Assembly (NCBI RefSeq): GCF_003860215.1
Contig: NZ_RQYH01000010.1
Coordinates: 1 to 64,000, forward strand
Length of the DNA: 64,000 bases
Origin: Desulfovibrio sp. OH1186_COT-070
Lineage (GTDB): Bacteria; Desulfobacterota; Desulfovibrionia; Desulfovibrionales; Desulfovibrionaceae
Direction of reading: 5' to 3'
Shown: positions 36,135-45,351 of the stretch, piece by piece
How the letters are laid out: each line of letters begins with the position of its first letter
Numbering within the stretch: position 1 is the stretch's first letter
Translations under genes and position numbers: made by a program
The notes under the pieces: model-generated
What the model was told of the DNA's origin: nothing
Seen by the model: the letters and a program-made list of their open reading frames with translations, nothing else
The model's database searches: none

Positions 36135-37232
36135 ATGGACAACCTGAAAGACGCTTCCCGCATATTCGCCGGACTCCGGGTTGTGCTCACAGGCTACAGC
36201 GGCTTCAAGGGATCATGGCTGGCACTTTGGTTGCGCCTGCTGGGAGCCGAGGTTTTGGGCTTTGGGCTGCCTGCGCCTCACGGCCCCAGCATGAATGCCG
36301 CGCTTGATCTGGACAGCCTGATACCGCATGCCCATATCGATATTGCGAATTATGCGCTCCTGGCGCAAAGTATGAAAGATTTCCAGCCGGACATAGTCTT
36401 TCATCTGGCAGCTCAGGCTCTGGTGCGCCCTTCCTATCAGGATCCCCTCCACACGTTGCACACCAATATCATGGGTACAGCCCATGTGCTTGAAGCCTGT
36501 CGGCATACAGCCTCGGTGAAGGCAGCAGTCATTGTGACCAGCGACAAATGCTACCGCAACAACGAATGGGTCTGGGGCTACAGGGAAAACGATCCCATGG
36601 GAGGGCATGACCCGTACAGCGCAAGCAAAGGCTGCGCAGAACTGATAACTACCTCTTATATAAAATCTTTTTTTCCTCAAGGAGAATACGGAAAAACACA
36701 CCATGTCGCCGTGGCCTCCGCCAGAGCGGGAAATGCCATCGGGGGGGGCGACTGGGGAAAAGACAGGCTGATTCCAGACTGCTTTCGTGCTCTGCATGCA
36801 GCAAGACCCGTCCATATCCGCTTTCCTGCAGCAGTCCGCCCTTGGCAACATGTACTGGACTGCCTGAGTGGCTATCTTCTTCTGGGGGCGCGCCTTCTGG
36901 AACACGGCCCGCGCTTTGGCTGCGGCTGGAATTTTGCGCCTGTGGATCCGGGCGACATCTGGTCTGTGGAGCGTGTGGTGCGACACATCTGCAAACTTTG
37001 GGGAAATGGGGAGTACACGATTGATGCATCCCCCCAACCGCACGAGGCGCATGCGCTCTGTCTCGACTGCGCCAAAGCCAGCAGGGAACTGGGCTGGCAT
37101 CCCCGCTACAGGGTGGCGGAGGCGCTGGAGCGTACCACAACCTGGTACAGGCAATGGATGGACAATCCCGATCCTCTCCACATGCGAGAAACAACTCTTC
37201 GCCAAATTCAGGAATATACCGAAATTCCATGA
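36135..37232 (+). CDS. rfbG: CDP-glucose 4,6-dehydratase
   Basis: A 365-residue short-chain dehydrogenase of the extended type: VVLTGYSGFKGSWLALWLRL (NAD site), DIVFHLAAQALVRPSYQDPL, AAVIVTSDKCYRNNEWVWGY (catalytic Ser/Thr region), and the YxxxK pair in DPYSASKGCAELITTSYI. The TSDKCY, WGYRENDPMGG and AGNAIGGGDW strings are characteristic of RfbG, which makes CDP-4-keto-6-deoxyglucose. A GTG at 36120 could add five residues; the ATG at 36135 is preferred. ATGA overlap with the next gene. CDP-glucose synthase (RfbF) is not in the window. Confidence 0.93.
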   Translation: MDNLKDASRIFAGLRVVLTGYSGFKGSWLALWLRLLGAEVLGFGLPAPHGPSMNAALDLDSLIPHAHIDIANYALLAQSMKDFQPDIVFHLAAQALVRPSYQDPLHTLHTNIMGTAHVLEACRHTASVKAAVIVTSDKCYRNNEWVWGYRENDPMGGHDPYSASKGCAELITTSYIKSFFPQGEYGKTHHVAVASARAGNAIGGGDWGKDRLIPDCFRALHAARPVHIRFPAAVRPWQHVLDCLSGYLLLGARLLEHGPRFGCGWNFAPVDPGDIWSVERVVRHICKLWGNGEYTIDASPQPHEAHALCLDCAKASRELGWHPRYRVAEALERTTTWYRQWMDNPDPLHMRETTLRQIQEYTEIP

Positions 37233-39370
37233 CCTTCGACACCACAACCGGTTTTACCGCGGGCGACATCATTCTGGGGCACAACACACAGCATACCCTG
37301 CTTGTTCTGGAACAAAGGGATGGTTGGTTACGGGGCACCCCCTTGGAACTGTGTGCCGAAGCGGAGGTTACGGGCAAAGAAGTCCTCAATGCCTCCGACT
37401 TCGAGGAGTGGCATCGGAGCACACCTCTGTGCGTGGATTTGTGGCAAAACATACGCCTTGCCCGTGCAGATGCACACAAATACGAACTTTGTGGCCGCCT
37501 GAAAATCTCCTCTCTGGACAGACTCCTCCGGATGATCGGCCACGGTCTGGCCCACGCGCACTATACAGCGATACACAGTCCGCCTCCCTTTCATGAGGGC
37601 GTTTCCTCTGTTCCGGTATCCGGGAAGCATTGGGGACCGGAAGAAATGGAAAACCTTCTGGACGCCTCACTGGATTTCTGGCTGACAGCAGGACGTTTTT
37701 GCCGGGATTTTGAAAAAAGGCTGGCATATATTCTTGAGCGCAAGTTTGCCTTGGCTGTCAATTCAGGATCTTCCGCCAACCTGCTGGCTATCTCTGCCCT
37801 CTGCTCGCCTCTGCTGCACGAGCGGCGTCTCAAACCCGGCGATGAGGTCATTACCGTGGCCGCAGGCTTTCCCACCACGGTTGCGCCTATTGTGCAGATG
37901 GGGCTTGTGCCGGTTTTTGTGGATATCGGCATCCCTGACTACAATGCCCTGCCCGGGCAGATCGCTGCCGCAGTGGGGCCGCGCACACGCGCCATTTTTC
38001 TGGCCCACACTCTGGGCAACCCTTTTGATCTGGATGCAGTGACCTCCATTGCCAAAGAGCACGAGCTCTGGCTGGTAGAGGACAGTTGCGATGCCCTGGG
38101 GTCACTGTACTCCGTGCAGGGAAGCCCCCGCCCCTGTGGTTCTTTTGGCCATATCAGCACACTTTCCTTTTACCCCGCCCACCACATCACCACGGGCGAG
38201 GGCGGCGCTGTTGCCTGCGATGATCCCCTGCTGCACAAAATTCTTCTTTCCCTGCGCGACTGGGGGCGTGACTGCTGGTGCGCGCCTGGCGCGGACGACT
38301 CCTGCAGGCGCCGGTTTTCACAAAAATTTTCTCAATTACCGCAGGGCTATGACCATAAGTATGTATACTCGCATCTGGGCTACAACCTGAAATTTTCCGA
38401 TATGCAGGCTGCCGTGGGGCTGGCGCAACTCCAGCGACTGGAAGCCTTTACAAAGGCACGACGCCGCAACTTTGCCTTTCTGTCCCAGGAACTGGCGGAT
38501 CTGGACGGCGGGCCGCTGATCCTGCCACAGCCCACCCCCCGATCTTCTCCCTCGTGGTTCGGATTTTTGATCACCCTCGATCCGTCCTGCAACCGTGAAG
38601 ATATCCTGCGCTGGCTGGATTTCCGGAAAATCGGGACACGCCTCCTGTTCGCGGGCAACATTACACGCCAGCCCTGCTTTGCCGGAGTTCCCCATCGCCT
38701 TGCCGCGCCCCTGCGCGCAACAGATATTGTCATGCGGCAGACCTTCTGGATAGGACTTTATCCCTCCCTGACGGAAGAACATCTTGCATACAGTGTCCGG
38801 GCCATCCGCAAATTCTTTCGCCAGGACACGGGCGGGCAACGGATACAAAAAGAACCTCTGCACACTCTCGAAACCACAGACCGCGATCCCGCCTTGCCTG
38901 ATCCTGTAGCCTTGATCGTTTTCGACTTTGACGGTGTTTTTACCGACAACAGAGTTCTGACGCTGGAGGACGGCACCGAGGCTGTTTTCTGCAATCGTGG
39001 CGATGGACTGGGCATAGACAGGCTGCGCAAGGCCGGCATCCCCCTGCTCATTTGCAGCACCGAAACCAACCCTGTGGTTGGAGCACGGTCCGCAAAGCTG
39101 GGCATCCCCGTACAACAGGGTTGCGGCGACAAGGCCGCCTTTCTGCGAAACTGGCTGCGCCGCCACCATATCTCTCCGGAACATGTTGTGTACATGGGCA
39201 ATGACATAAATGATCGTGAAGCCATGCGCATAGTGGGATATGGCTGGGCACCTGCGGATGCCCATCCCGAAATTCTGGCCATCGCCAGCCATATTACCAG
39301 ATCGTGCGGAGGTCGGGGCGCGGTGCGCGAACTCGCGGATGCCGTCCTGGCCCGGGCAAAAATTTCTTGA
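37229..39370 (+). CDS. rfbH: RfbH-type CDP-4-keto-6-deoxyglucose 3-dehydrase fused to a HAD phosphatase
   Basis: A 713-residue fusion. Residues 1-100 are an extension I do not recognise. Residues about 105-545 match RfbH/E1: VPVSGKHWGPEEMENLLDAS, LAVNSGSSANLLAISAL, VITVAAGFPTTVAPIVQMG, FYPAHHITTGEGGAV, where His replaces the usual PLP lysine as in E1, and RDWGRDCWCAPGADDSC, which carries the cysteines of the 2Fe-2S cluster. Residues 560-713 are a HAD phosphatase of the KdsC/YrbI type: IVFDFDGVFTDNRVLT, LLICSTETNPVVGARSAKLG and VYMGNDINDREAMRIVG. RfbH removes the 3-hydroxyl to give the 3,6-dideoxy sugar; no E3 reductase gene is in the window. The HAD role is unknown. Confidence 0.88.
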   Translation: MTFDTTTGFTAGDIILGHNTQHTLLVLEQRDGWLRGTPLELCAEAEVTGKEVLNASDFEEWHRSTPLCVDLWQNIRLARADAHKYELCGRLKISSLDRLLRMIGHGLAHAHYTAIHSPPPFHEGVSSVPVSGKHWGPEEMENLLDASLDFWLTAGRFCRDFEKRLAYILERKFALAVNSGSSANLLAISALCSPLLHERRLKPGDEVITVAAGFPTTVAPIVQMGLVPVFVDIGIPDYNALPGQIAAAVGPRTRAIFLAHTLGNPFDLDAVTSIAKEHELWLVEDSCDALGSLYSVQGSPRPCGSFGHISTLSFYPAHHITTGEGGAVACDDPLLHKILLSLRDWGRDCWCAPGADDSCRRRFSQKFSQLPQGYDHKYVYSHLGYNLKFSDMQAAVGLAQLQRLEAFTKARRRNFAFLSQELADLDGGPLILPQPTPRSSPSWFGFLITLDPSCNREDILRWLDFRKIGTRLLFAGNITRQPCFAGVPHRLAAPLRATDIVMRQTFWIGLYPSLTEEHLAYSVRAIRKFFRQDTGGQRIQKEPLHTLETTDRDPALPDPVALIVFDFDGVFTDNRVLTLEDGTEAVFCNRGDGLGIDRLRKAGIPLLICSTETNPVVGARSAKLGIPVQQGCGDKAAFLRNWLRRHHISPEHVVYMGNDINDREAMRIVGYGWAPADAHPEILAIASHITRSCGGRGAVRELADAVLARAKIS

Positions 39371-39381
39371 GAGCACATTTC

Positions 39382-40446
39382 ATGTACCCCGGTTTCAGCC
39401 TGTTTGCACAGGATCTGCACAATATTGCCCACCAGTTGGGAAGCAGAGCGCAGCACTTTGCCAAAAGTTCTGTTCTTTTGACGGGCTGTACGGGATTTGT
39501 GGGTCGCTGGCTGACGGAAAGCCTGCTCTGGTGCAATGAGCAGGCCAACTTGGGAATGCATCTGCATATTCTGACCAGAAACAAAAAGGCTTTTCTGGAC
39601 GCACTTCCGCATCTGGAAAAACGCACAGATCTTTCTGTTCTGGAAGGGGATATTCTGGATTTGGGGAGCACGCGCCTGCCTGATTTTGCATACGCTGTTC
39701 TGGCGATGAACTACAGAAACTCCGGCATGCCTGGTTGGGCAGCACACCATTGCACAGTGGCCACGCTGGGCACGGAAAAACTTTTTCGTATGGCCGGAGC
39801 TTGTGGCTGCCGCGCTGTTCTTGTTGTTTCTTCCGGAGCGGTTTACGGCGTGTGCCCTCTTTGTCCGGATTCCGAAGTATTTTGCGAAGAACTTCCTTCG
39901 CTGGAAAGCAGATTGCAGGAGTCTGTCCTCTACGGCGAAGGCAAACGCTTTCTGGAACTGTTCGCCGTATCCTTGGGGCAACGCTACAACATTCGCGTAC
40001 CGGTGGCACGCTGCTTCGCCTTTTGCGGTGCACACCTTGATCTCAACTCCGGCAATGCGCTGGCCAGCTTTCTTGCCGACATCCTGGCAAAGAGGGAAAT
40101 TCAGATCCAGGGAGACGGGCAAACCGTACGCTCTTACCTGTACGGCAGCGATATGGCCGTCTGGCTGCTGGCCATGCTTGCCGAAGGAGAGCACGGTGTG
40201 CCCTGCAACGTGGGCAGCGAACGGGCTGTGAGCCTGCTGGATCTCGCCCGAATGTGCGCCCGGCTGACCCCGTCTTGCAAAACAGTGCGTATTCAGGGGC
40301 GCGCCGTACAGGGCAACGCGCCGGAACGCTATGTTCCCGCAACGCAAAGAATACGCTCCCGCCTGCATCTGCAGGAACATGTTTCACTGGAAAAAGGCCT
40401 CGCAGCAACTTTGCGCTGGTTTGCCCTTCAAAAACATCACGGATAA
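39382..40446 (+). CDS. NAD-dependent sugar epimerase/reductase
   Basis: A 354-residue extended SDR: SVLLTGCTGFVGRWLTESLL (NAD site), FAYAVLAMNYRNSGMPGW, AVLVVSSGAVYGVCP and the catalytic pair in VLYGEGKRFLELFAVSLG (YxxxK). Located 11 bases after the RfbH fusion, it should act on the 4-keto group of the CDP-3,6-dideoxy sugar, like CDP-abequose or CDP-paratose synthase (RfbJ/RfbS), or on the acetyl branch like YerF. Exact stereochemistry cannot be read from sequence. Confidence 0.75.
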   Translation: MYPGFSLFAQDLHNIAHQLGSRAQHFAKSSVLLTGCTGFVGRWLTESLLWCNEQANLGMHLHILTRNKKAFLDALPHLEKRTDLSVLEGDILDLGSTRLPDFAYAVLAMNYRNSGMPGWAAHHCTVATLGTEKLFRMAGACGCRAVLVVSSGAVYGVCPLCPDSEVFCEELPSLESRLQESVLYGEGKRFLELFAVSLGQRYNIRVPVARCFAFCGAHLDLNSGNALASFLADILAKREIQIQGDGQTVRSYLYGSDMAVWLLAMLAEGEHGVPCNVGSERAVSLLDLARMCARLTPSCKTVRIQGRAVQGNAPERYVPATQRIRSRLHLQEHVSLEKGLAATLRWFALQKHHG

Positions 40447-40491
40447 CCAAGCCCTGTCCAGAACAGGCGCTGCCTCTGCAAGGAGTCCGGC

Positions 40492-42336
40492 ATGCGGTTG
40501 TTGTATCTGAGTATCACACAGACCACGGCCCTGATTCAGGGTCTGCTGGTACGCGAAGCAGAAGAACGGATTCTCGAATACTTTCCGGGCAGCGTAATCT
40601 ACGGACCAGGGCATCCCGGCTACCAAACCGCTGATGTGCGGGAAATCCTTGAAGAGTACGGCGGGGAAAACAACTTCGACGCCATCTTCTGCGTTCTGCC
40701 CGAAAGAGAACTGGCTGGAGAGCCGCTGGGCCTGGAACTCCCCCTCAAGGCCAGCCTTCCATCCCATCTCTGGCATTTTCCTCTCCATCTGGAAAAAACA
40801 AAGCTGCCCAAAATCCTGGTTGGCGATGACTTCTGGCATCTCACGCCGCGCGAGCGAAACAGGGTTCTTCTTGCCAACAAGTTTTGTCTCTATATCAGTG
40901 CCTTTCTTTCCCCCTTCATTATTCCGGAAGCCATGCGCCACTATTTTTCCCGCGATGTATGGGAAAATATCATCTTCATGCCTGTCGCAGGCTCCGCTTC
41001 CGAAAATATCTACATCCCGGATCTGCAAAAAAAACACGATGTTCTGCTTGCAGGATACAACCTTCCGGCATTCTATCCCGTGCGCGCCCAGATGGCCCAG
41101 GCATTCCGGAAGTCAGGATTGTCCCTGTGCGAACCCCGTCATCCCGGATACAGCCACCTGAAGACTGTCTCCCCACCGAGCACCTACCTGAAAGACCTTG
41201 CCCGAAGCCGTATTTCTGCTTTCTGCACCTCACAGTTCCACTTTACCCCCCTGAAACTTTTTGAAGCCATGGCCAGTCGCACAATTGCCCTGTGCGATGC
41301 CCCTTGCGGTTATGAACATTTGGGTCTTGAGGCGGACAAACACTTTATCCTGGCTGACAGCGGCAACTGTGTGGAAAAAGCGCGACGCTGGCTTTCAGAC
41401 CCGGATCTGTATGCAGAAACCACAGAAGCCGCATACAGGCTTTTCCGCTCCCGGCATACGCTGCGTATCCGCACCAAAGAGCTGGCGGAACAGATTCCGC
41501 CCATTCTCGACGGAGGACGAACACATGGCTGGATCGACCTGAGCCCCAACTTCCGTCTGGTGCGCGCTCTCTCGCGCAGTAAAAACGTGGCAAAACCCAC
41601 AGCCCCCCGGGTATACAAAAAAGAGTGGTGGCAAATGGTCACAACTCTGGACAGGGAGACATGGCACTACTGGCATCAGCTTTTCCCCCTGCAATACCTG
41701 GATAGCGAAACAAGAAAAACCGTCATCCTGCCCGACGGCTGGGACCTGCGCACTGCTGCTCTTGGGCATATGGAGGCTTTCAGGGCCCAGATTCTGGCAG
41801 ATATTGTGGAGCAAAAAAATCTCCGCAACCTTCTGGAAATCGGCACCGGTTCAGGTTACCACAGTATTCTCTGGGCTGAACGCCTGCACACAACTGGCGT
41901 GGTGGGGAGTGTTTTTGCAGAGGATCCGGTTCCCGGAGACCAGCTGATCATGCTCATGAGTCCGCAATACCTCCAGATGACCATGACCCGCGATCTGCTC
42001 TGGGCGGGCATTCCTGCGGCACAGAGCATCCATTTTCTGCTGCGCCGCGAAGGATGGCACGAATCCCTTCAGGGAAAAGCCCTGGATCTTCTTTTCTTCA
42101 ACACATCTCCAAATATAATTAATGACTTCAAAGAATTGTCGGAAGTTATCAAGCCCGAAACAATCCTTGCCGTCAACAAATACGGCAGTGCTTATCCCGA
42201 AGTCATGCATGCCGTGCAGCACATGGCCGAAAGTCTGGGCAGGGATATTGTCCACATTGACTTTTCCCCCTGCGATTCAGGCCTTGCCCTGCTTTTTCCG
42301 CAACAAGCAGGGAAAAATCCGCAGATCCGCACATAA
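40492..42336 (+). CDS. CgeB-like glycosyltransferase fused to a methyltransferase-like domain
   Basis: A 614-residue protein with a good AAGGAG site. The first 340 residues resemble CgeB-type GT-B transferases: LLYLSITQTTALIQGLLVRE at the start, KILVGDDFWHLTPRERNR, and FTPLKLFEAMASRTIALCDA followed by LADSGNCVEKARRWLSDPDL, the Glyco_trans_1_2 donor half. Residues about 430-600 contain LLEIGTGSGYHSILWAERLH and an acidic VVGSVFAEDPVPG stretch, like a SAM-dependent methyltransferase. Last gene of the plus-strand operon; likely transfers the dideoxy sugar, possibly then methylated. Confidence 0.7.
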   Translation: MRLLYLSITQTTALIQGLLVREAEERILEYFPGSVIYGPGHPGYQTADVREILEEYGGENNFDAIFCVLPERELAGEPLGLELPLKASLPSHLWHFPLHLEKTKLPKILVGDDFWHLTPRERNRVLLANKFCLYISAFLSPFIIPEAMRHYFSRDVWENIIFMPVAGSASENIYIPDLQKKHDVLLAGYNLPAFYPVRAQMAQAFRKSGLSLCEPRHPGYSHLKTVSPPSTYLKDLARSRISAFCTSQFHFTPLKLFEAMASRTIALCDAPCGYEHLGLEADKHFILADSGNCVEKARRWLSDPDLYAETTEAAYRLFRSRHTLRIRTKELAEQIPPILDGGRTHGWIDLSPNFRLVRALSRSKNVAKPTAPRVYKKEWWQMVTTLDRETWHYWHQLFPLQYLDSETRKTVILPDGWDLRTAALGHMEAFRAQILADIVEQKNLRNLLEIGTGSGYHSILWAERLHTTGVVGSVFAEDPVPGDQLIMLMSPQYLQMTMTRDLLWAGIPAAQSIHFLLRREGWHESLQGKALDLLFFNTSPNIINDFKELSEVIKPETILAVNKYGSAYPEVMHAVQHMAESLGRDIVHIDFSPCDSGLALLFPQQAGKNPQIRT

Positions 42337-42349
42337 AGTTGCGACCGGA

Positions 42350-44152
42350 TCACGATTGCCGATCCAGAGGAAAGAGCAAATGCCCCTGCAATTCTTCGGC
42401 ATCCAGAAAAGGAGACATATCTTCCGGCGGCAGGGAGACAATACGCCCGTCTTCCCGTCTGCATGAGGCAATTTTGGGCTCAAACCCCTGCTCGGGATCC
42501 AGCAGAGCCTCCACAAGCAAAGGGCCGCGCTCCTGCAGTACCTGTGTCAGCTGATCCTGCCAGTCTTCGCCTTCTATCCGCGCATACGGCAGGCCAAAGG
42601 CAGCCGCCAGACCTTCATACTGCGGGAAGCCCAGCCCATTGTCTGGCCCGGTTCCGATCTGGCGGCGGAAAAAGCTGCGCTGTGTCTGCCGGATGGACAT
42701 GTAGCCGTCATTATTATAAATAAACAGGATAATCGGCATGTCATGATACCTTACCGTGGCAAGTTCCTGCATGTTGAGCATGAAGCTCCCGTCGCCATCC
42801 AGACAGACGATGCGCCTGCCGTCAGCAGCACAGGCAGCGCCCACCGCAGCAGGCAAGGCCATGCCCATGGGACCGCTGCCAAAATTGGCAATCAGCCTCT
42901 GTGCAGGGCGCAATCCGCCCGCCTGCTGGGCTGTTACACCGGCACTGGCATTGCCCGGCACCACAATATCCCCATCATGCAAACGCGCAAAAAGCTCCTC
43001 GGCAAACCAGTACGGGTTGATACGTCCTTCCGGGGTACGGGCGCGCAGGTGTGCAGGGACTGTGGGCAACAATTTCACACGCTGACGGCAATGGTTCAGC
43101 CACCAGCTGTCTGCCACAACACCGCGCTCTGTGCAGGCACGCGCCAAGGCGCGTACAAAGGGACCGGTTTCCGCCAGAATGGTCTCATCACCAAGATACT
43201 GCGGCCTCCTGCATTCGGACGAATCGCACTCCACCACAATTTTTCGGGCATTTTTTCCCAAAGCTTTCCAGTTGTAGGTGGTCATGGTCAGATGCATGGT
43301 CACACCCAGAAAGAGCAACAGATCCGCATTCTGCATGTTGATATTGCCCGCACGCGTCCCAACATTACCCATGCCTCCCGCATGGAGCGGATGCTCTTTC
43401 CGGATAATGTCGAGCGTTCCGGCGCACAAAACGGGGCAATGCAAACTTTCCGCAAGAGAGCGAAAATCCTCCACAGCATGGGCCATGCGCAATCCCGGCC
43501 CGGCCACAAGCAGAGGGCGTTTTGCCGCAGCCAAAGCCTGTGCCGTTGCATCGGCCACAGCAGAAAGATCCTGTGCAGGCTCTGTCACAACAGGCATGGC
43601 GGGCAGCTTTTCCGGATCCACGCACATGCCCTGTACATCCACGGGAATCTCTATCCAGACAGGCCCCGGCCTGCCGGAAGTGGCTTCATGCCAGGCTCTT
43701 TCCATCTCATGCCGGACGCACTCAGGGGCATGGATCGTCACAGCGCGCTTGACAACATAACGCGCCATGGGAATGGTTTGTGCTTCCTGCTCGCCAATTT
43801 GACGCACTTCTCCCACAAGGCCGTGAGATGCGCAGGTTGTTTCTGTTTTGGACTGACCAGAAACCACAATCATGGGCACGCCGTCCGTATAGGCACCAAA
43901 AACACCTGTCAGAGCGTTGAGCGCGCCGGGGCCTGCCGTCACCAGAACAAGAGCAGGCCGTCCTGTCACATGGGCATACCCTTCCGCAGCAAGGGCACAG
44001 GCCTGCTCATGGTGGCAGCAGACAGTCCTGATACGATCTTCGGAAGCCAAGGCATCGTTGAGGTGCATGGCCATGCCCCCGGTAAAAAGAAACGCCTGGG
44101 AAAGGCCCTTGCCCGCGAGAAAATCCATGACATGGCGAGCGACTGTCAGCAT
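42350..44152 (-). CDS. ThDP-dependent acetolactate synthase-like enzyme (YerE-like candidate)
   Basis: A 600-residue ThDP enzyme with the three usual domains. Glu49 in VCCHHEQACALAAEGYAHVT is the cofactor-activating glutamate; ALVLVTAGPGALNALTGVFG and VPMIVVSGQSK follow; the C-terminal ThDP site is VCLDGDGSFMLNMQELATV ending in YNNDGYMSIRQ (GDG...NN). Similarity is to acetolactate synthase catalytic subunits, but there is no regulatory subunit and no other branched amino-acid gene. Its place opposite rfbG-rfbH points to YerE, which adds a two-carbon unit from pyruvate to CDP-3,6-dideoxy-4-keto-glucose. Start ATG at 44152 after GGGAGG. It is 137 bases downstream of the GT2 gene. Confidence 0.7.
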   Translation of the reverse strand: MLTVARHVMDFLAGKGLSQAFLFTGGMAMHLNDALASEDRIRTVCCHHEQACALAAEGYAHVTGRPALVLVTAGPGALNALTGVFGAYTDGVPMIVVSGQSKTETTCASHGLVGEVRQIGEQEAQTIPMARYVVKRAVTIHAPECVRHEMERAWHEATSGRPGPVWIEIPVDVQGMCVDPEKLPAMPVVTEPAQDLSAVADATAQALAAAKRPLLVAGPGLRMAHAVEDFRSLAESLHCPVLCAGTLDIIRKEHPLHAGGMGNVGTRAGNINMQNADLLLFLGVTMHLTMTTYNWKALGKNARKIVVECDSSECRRPQYLGDETILAETGPFVRALARACTERGVVADSWWLNHCRQRVKLLPTVPAHLRARTPEGRINPYWFAEELFARLHDGDIVVPGNASAGVTAQQAGGLRPAQRLIANFGSGPMGMALPAAVGAACAADGRRIVCLDGDGSFMLNMQELATVRYHDMPIILFIYNNDGYMSIRQTQRSFFRRQIGTGPDNGLGFPQYEGLAAAFGLPYARIEGEDWQDQLTQVLQERGPLLVEALLDPEQGFEPKIASCRREDGRIVSLPPEDMSPFLDAEELQGHLLFPLDRQS

Positions 44153-44289
44153 ATCTGCACCTCCCTCTTTCCATCCCCGGGGCAACGCGGCGGATGATTC
44201 CGGCTTTGCGCCTGCCCGGCAAGGGTGCGCTTGTTGTTTCGGGCATAACACCGGGCGTTCGGCAAGTCGGCCGCCGCCCTTCGCCACAG

Positions 44290-45351
44290 CTACAGGGTCA
44301 GAGGGAAAATCCGCTTGTCATCAATGCCCGCGTTGCGCAGGGTTTGTGTAATGGCATGCGTGGCGCTGCTGGCAATGATCACCGTGCTGGCATGCGGGTT
44401 TTCGGCCAGTTGCCGTGGGCTGAGAATCTCCCTGCCGCAAAACTCCTTCCCCCATTTCGCCGCATCCGAGTCGGCATAAGCGAAAACGGCAATGCCCATA
44501 TCCTGCAAAGCCCGTGTGACATTTTCGCCCGCAGCTTCCGTGCCGTAGACGACAAGCCCCTTGCCTCCCTTCAGGGCTTCGGCCCGCTCCCGTAATTGCG
44601 AGGCGATATAGGCCGTGTCGCTGAACGGGATTTCCGGCAGGCCCCGTGCGCGCAGTTGCAAATTGACATACGCACGCTGGGCACGAAAAACAGCACGGGC
44701 CTCAGCCCCCCTGTCTGTTCTGTTGGCGTGCATGTTTTCGCCATGAATCCGGTAAAAACCCAGAACGTCAGACAAAATGCAGACCGGAGCGCGCGTCATG
44801 GCCAGCATGAGCAGGCATCCATCAGCATAACCACGCATTTTTTCCGGCTCAAGGAGAGGAAAAAACGGCTCCAGGCACTCTCTGGCAAAAGACAGGGCCG
44901 AACATGGGCTGTGGTTGTACATGTGCCCGTACGCAAGCAGAGCGTGACGCCTGTCCGGATCGTCTCGGATTTGGCGGTAGATGCCCTCCCCGTTGGGCGC
45001 AAGATAATGCTGTACGATCCGGCAGGATTGATGGGCTGCAACGATTTTTTCCAGCTTGTCCCCGTACCAGAAATCATCGCTGTCCAGAAAGGCAATGATG
45101 TCACCACGGGCGCGGGCAAAACCGGCGGAAAAGGCACTGGCCTGACCGCCGTTCTCTTTCAGGACAGGGAGTACGCGCCGATCGGCACGAGCATACTGGT
45201 CCATGATCTCGCGGGAAGCATCCTGCGAGCCGTCGTCCACCACAAGGCATTCGAAATCGCCCAGCGACTGCCCCAGCACGGAATCCAACGCTTGGGGGAG
45301 ATACCGCGCATAGTTGAAATTGTCCACGATCACGGAAACGCGCGGTGTCAT
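44290..45351 (-). CDS. GT2 glycosyltransferase with C-terminal Rossmann-like module
   Basis: A 353-residue protein. Residues 1-250 are GT-A: VSVIVDNFNYARYLPQALDS, FECLVVDDGSQDAS, GDIIAFLDSDDFWYG (DxD) and CILSDVLGFYRIHGENMHAN. Residues about 265-345 are a separate nucleotide-binding-like module (GKGLVVYGTEAAGENVTR, AYADSDAAKWG, GREILSPRQL, STVIIASSATHA) that also occurs in three neighbouring proteins. The ATG at 45351 overlaps the upstream TGA (ATGA); an in-frame ATG at 45363 is an alternative. Confidence 0.8.
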   Translation of the reverse strand: MTPRVSVIVDNFNYARYLPQALDSVLGQSLGDFECLVVDDGSQDASREIMDQYARADRRVLPVLKENGGQASAFSAGFARARGDIIAFLDSDDFWYGDKLEKIVAAHQSCRIVQHYLAPNGEGIYRQIRDDPDRRHALLAYGHMYNHSPCSALSFARECLEPFFPLLEPEKMRGYADGCLLMLAMTRAPVCILSDVLGFYRIHGENMHANRTDRGAEARAVFRAQRAYVNLQLRARGLPEIPFSDTAYIASQLRERAEALKGGKGLVVYGTEAAGENVTRALQDMGIAVFAYADSDAAKWGKEFCGREILSPRQLAENPHASTVIIASSATHAITQTLRNAGIDDKRIFPLTL

